The notes under the pieces: generated by a model | What the model was told of the DNA's origin: nothing | What the model saw: only the letters and a program-made list of their open reading frames with translations | The model's database searches: none | Shown: positions 63,926-64,000 of the stretch, in pieces | How positions within the stretch are numbered: the first letter of the stretch is position 1 | How the letters are laid out: every line of letters begins with the position of its first letter | Assembly: GCF_018474005.1 (NCBI RefSeq) | Contig: NZ_JAHCSH010000001.1 | Coordinates: 654,680 to 718,679, forward strand | Length of the DNA stretch: 64,000 nt | From: Curvibacter sp. CHRR-16 | GTDB lineage: Bacteria; Pseudomonadota; Gammaproteobacteria; Burkholderiales; Burkholderiaceae_C | Reading direction: 5' to 3' | Translations under genes and position numbers: made by a program

Positions 63926-64000
63926 ATGAGCACACTGATGGAAGACGAGATCAAACGCTGGACAGCCAAGCGCAAAGCCGCTTTGGTCATGGAGATTATT
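63926..64000 (+). CDS. Start of a second transposase-associated gene (DUF1153-like), cut by window end
   Basis: MSTLMEDEIKRWTAKRKAALV is the N-terminus of small helix-turn-helix proteins that form orfA of an IS3-like element. AGGAA lies 9 bases upstream. The TGACCCAGTAAAAAACTG at 63878-63895 may be the left end of this element, inserted into the decayed IS3 orfB. Only 25 codons are in the window. Confidence 0.65.
   Translation, partial: MSTLMEDEIKRWTAKRKAALVMEII

Noticed and set aside
1..64000. CRISPR arrays, tRNA or rRNA genes
   Set aside because: No regularly spaced repeats of 25-40 bp and no cloverleaf or rRNA signature were seen by eye in intergenic regions.

Overview
The window looks like a chromosome segment of a betaproteobacterium of the order Burkholderiales, most likely family Comamonadaceae. 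The evidence is moderately high GC, the linked housekeeping blocks ispF - sensor kinase - OmpR-type regulator and yebC-purD-hemF-nadD-rsfS-rlmH-maf-rng, a RelA with a decayed hydrolase domain, and a short GCTA...TAGC hairpin family of a kind I recall from Comamonadaceae genomes. No tRNA, rRNA or CRISPR array was seen. The first gene (ispF) and the last (a transposase reading frame) run off the edges.

Layout. 1-14.6 kb is mainly core: isoprenoid synthesis, a RisSA/EnvZ-OmpR two-component pair, an EAL phosphodiesterase, 3-hydroxybutyrate dehydrogenase, relA, a TRIC-like channel, and a kup potassium transporter next to a KdpDE-like pair without the Kdp pump. 14.7-21.1 kb is an accessory metal-resistance and stress block: arsR-arsI-arsC-aquaporin, a small RelA/SpoT-domain synthetase overlapping a 96-residue single-span membrane protein, a scar built from two duplicated gene ends, and a chrB-chrA-rhodanese/ChrB chromate operon. 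21.1-26.5 kb has an ABC exporter, a PhoD phosphatase, an HbpS-like protein, a nitrilase-family amidase and an EVE-domain protein.

26.5-31.9 kb is a segment of about 5.4 kb flanked by a perfect 26-bp direct repeat. The repeat lies at the overlap of two host genes (benE and the EVE gene) and leaves both intact. The segment carries a cassette that could make PAPS (CysC), use it (sulfotransferase) and recycle PAP (NrnA-like DHH phosphoesterase), then an XRE regulator with an MFS transporter, and a toxin-antitoxin locus whose toxin is broken. The XRE gene starts inside a 37-bp copy of a downstream MocR gene. This segment and the RelA/SpoT pair are the most promising places for something undescribed.

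31.9-48.5 kb holds benE, a MocR regulator, cytosine deaminase and upp (pyrimidine salvage), several membrane, transport and regulatory genes, decayed fragments of a diguanylate cyclase and a VOC protein, dctA, and a five-gene fatty-acid-modification cluster (FAD oxidoreductase, DUF1365, Cfa-type methyltransferase, SDR, NTF2-like) divergent from a TetR regulator. 48.7-64 kb runs from a glycosyltransferase and a HerA-type ATPase through the yebC-to-rng housekeeping block into a surface-polysaccharide locus (a two-domain GT4 protein, GT2, an AT-rich O-antigen ligase) that ends in nested IS debris. Gene coordinates use the start codon I judge best, which is often downstream of the longest possible start.
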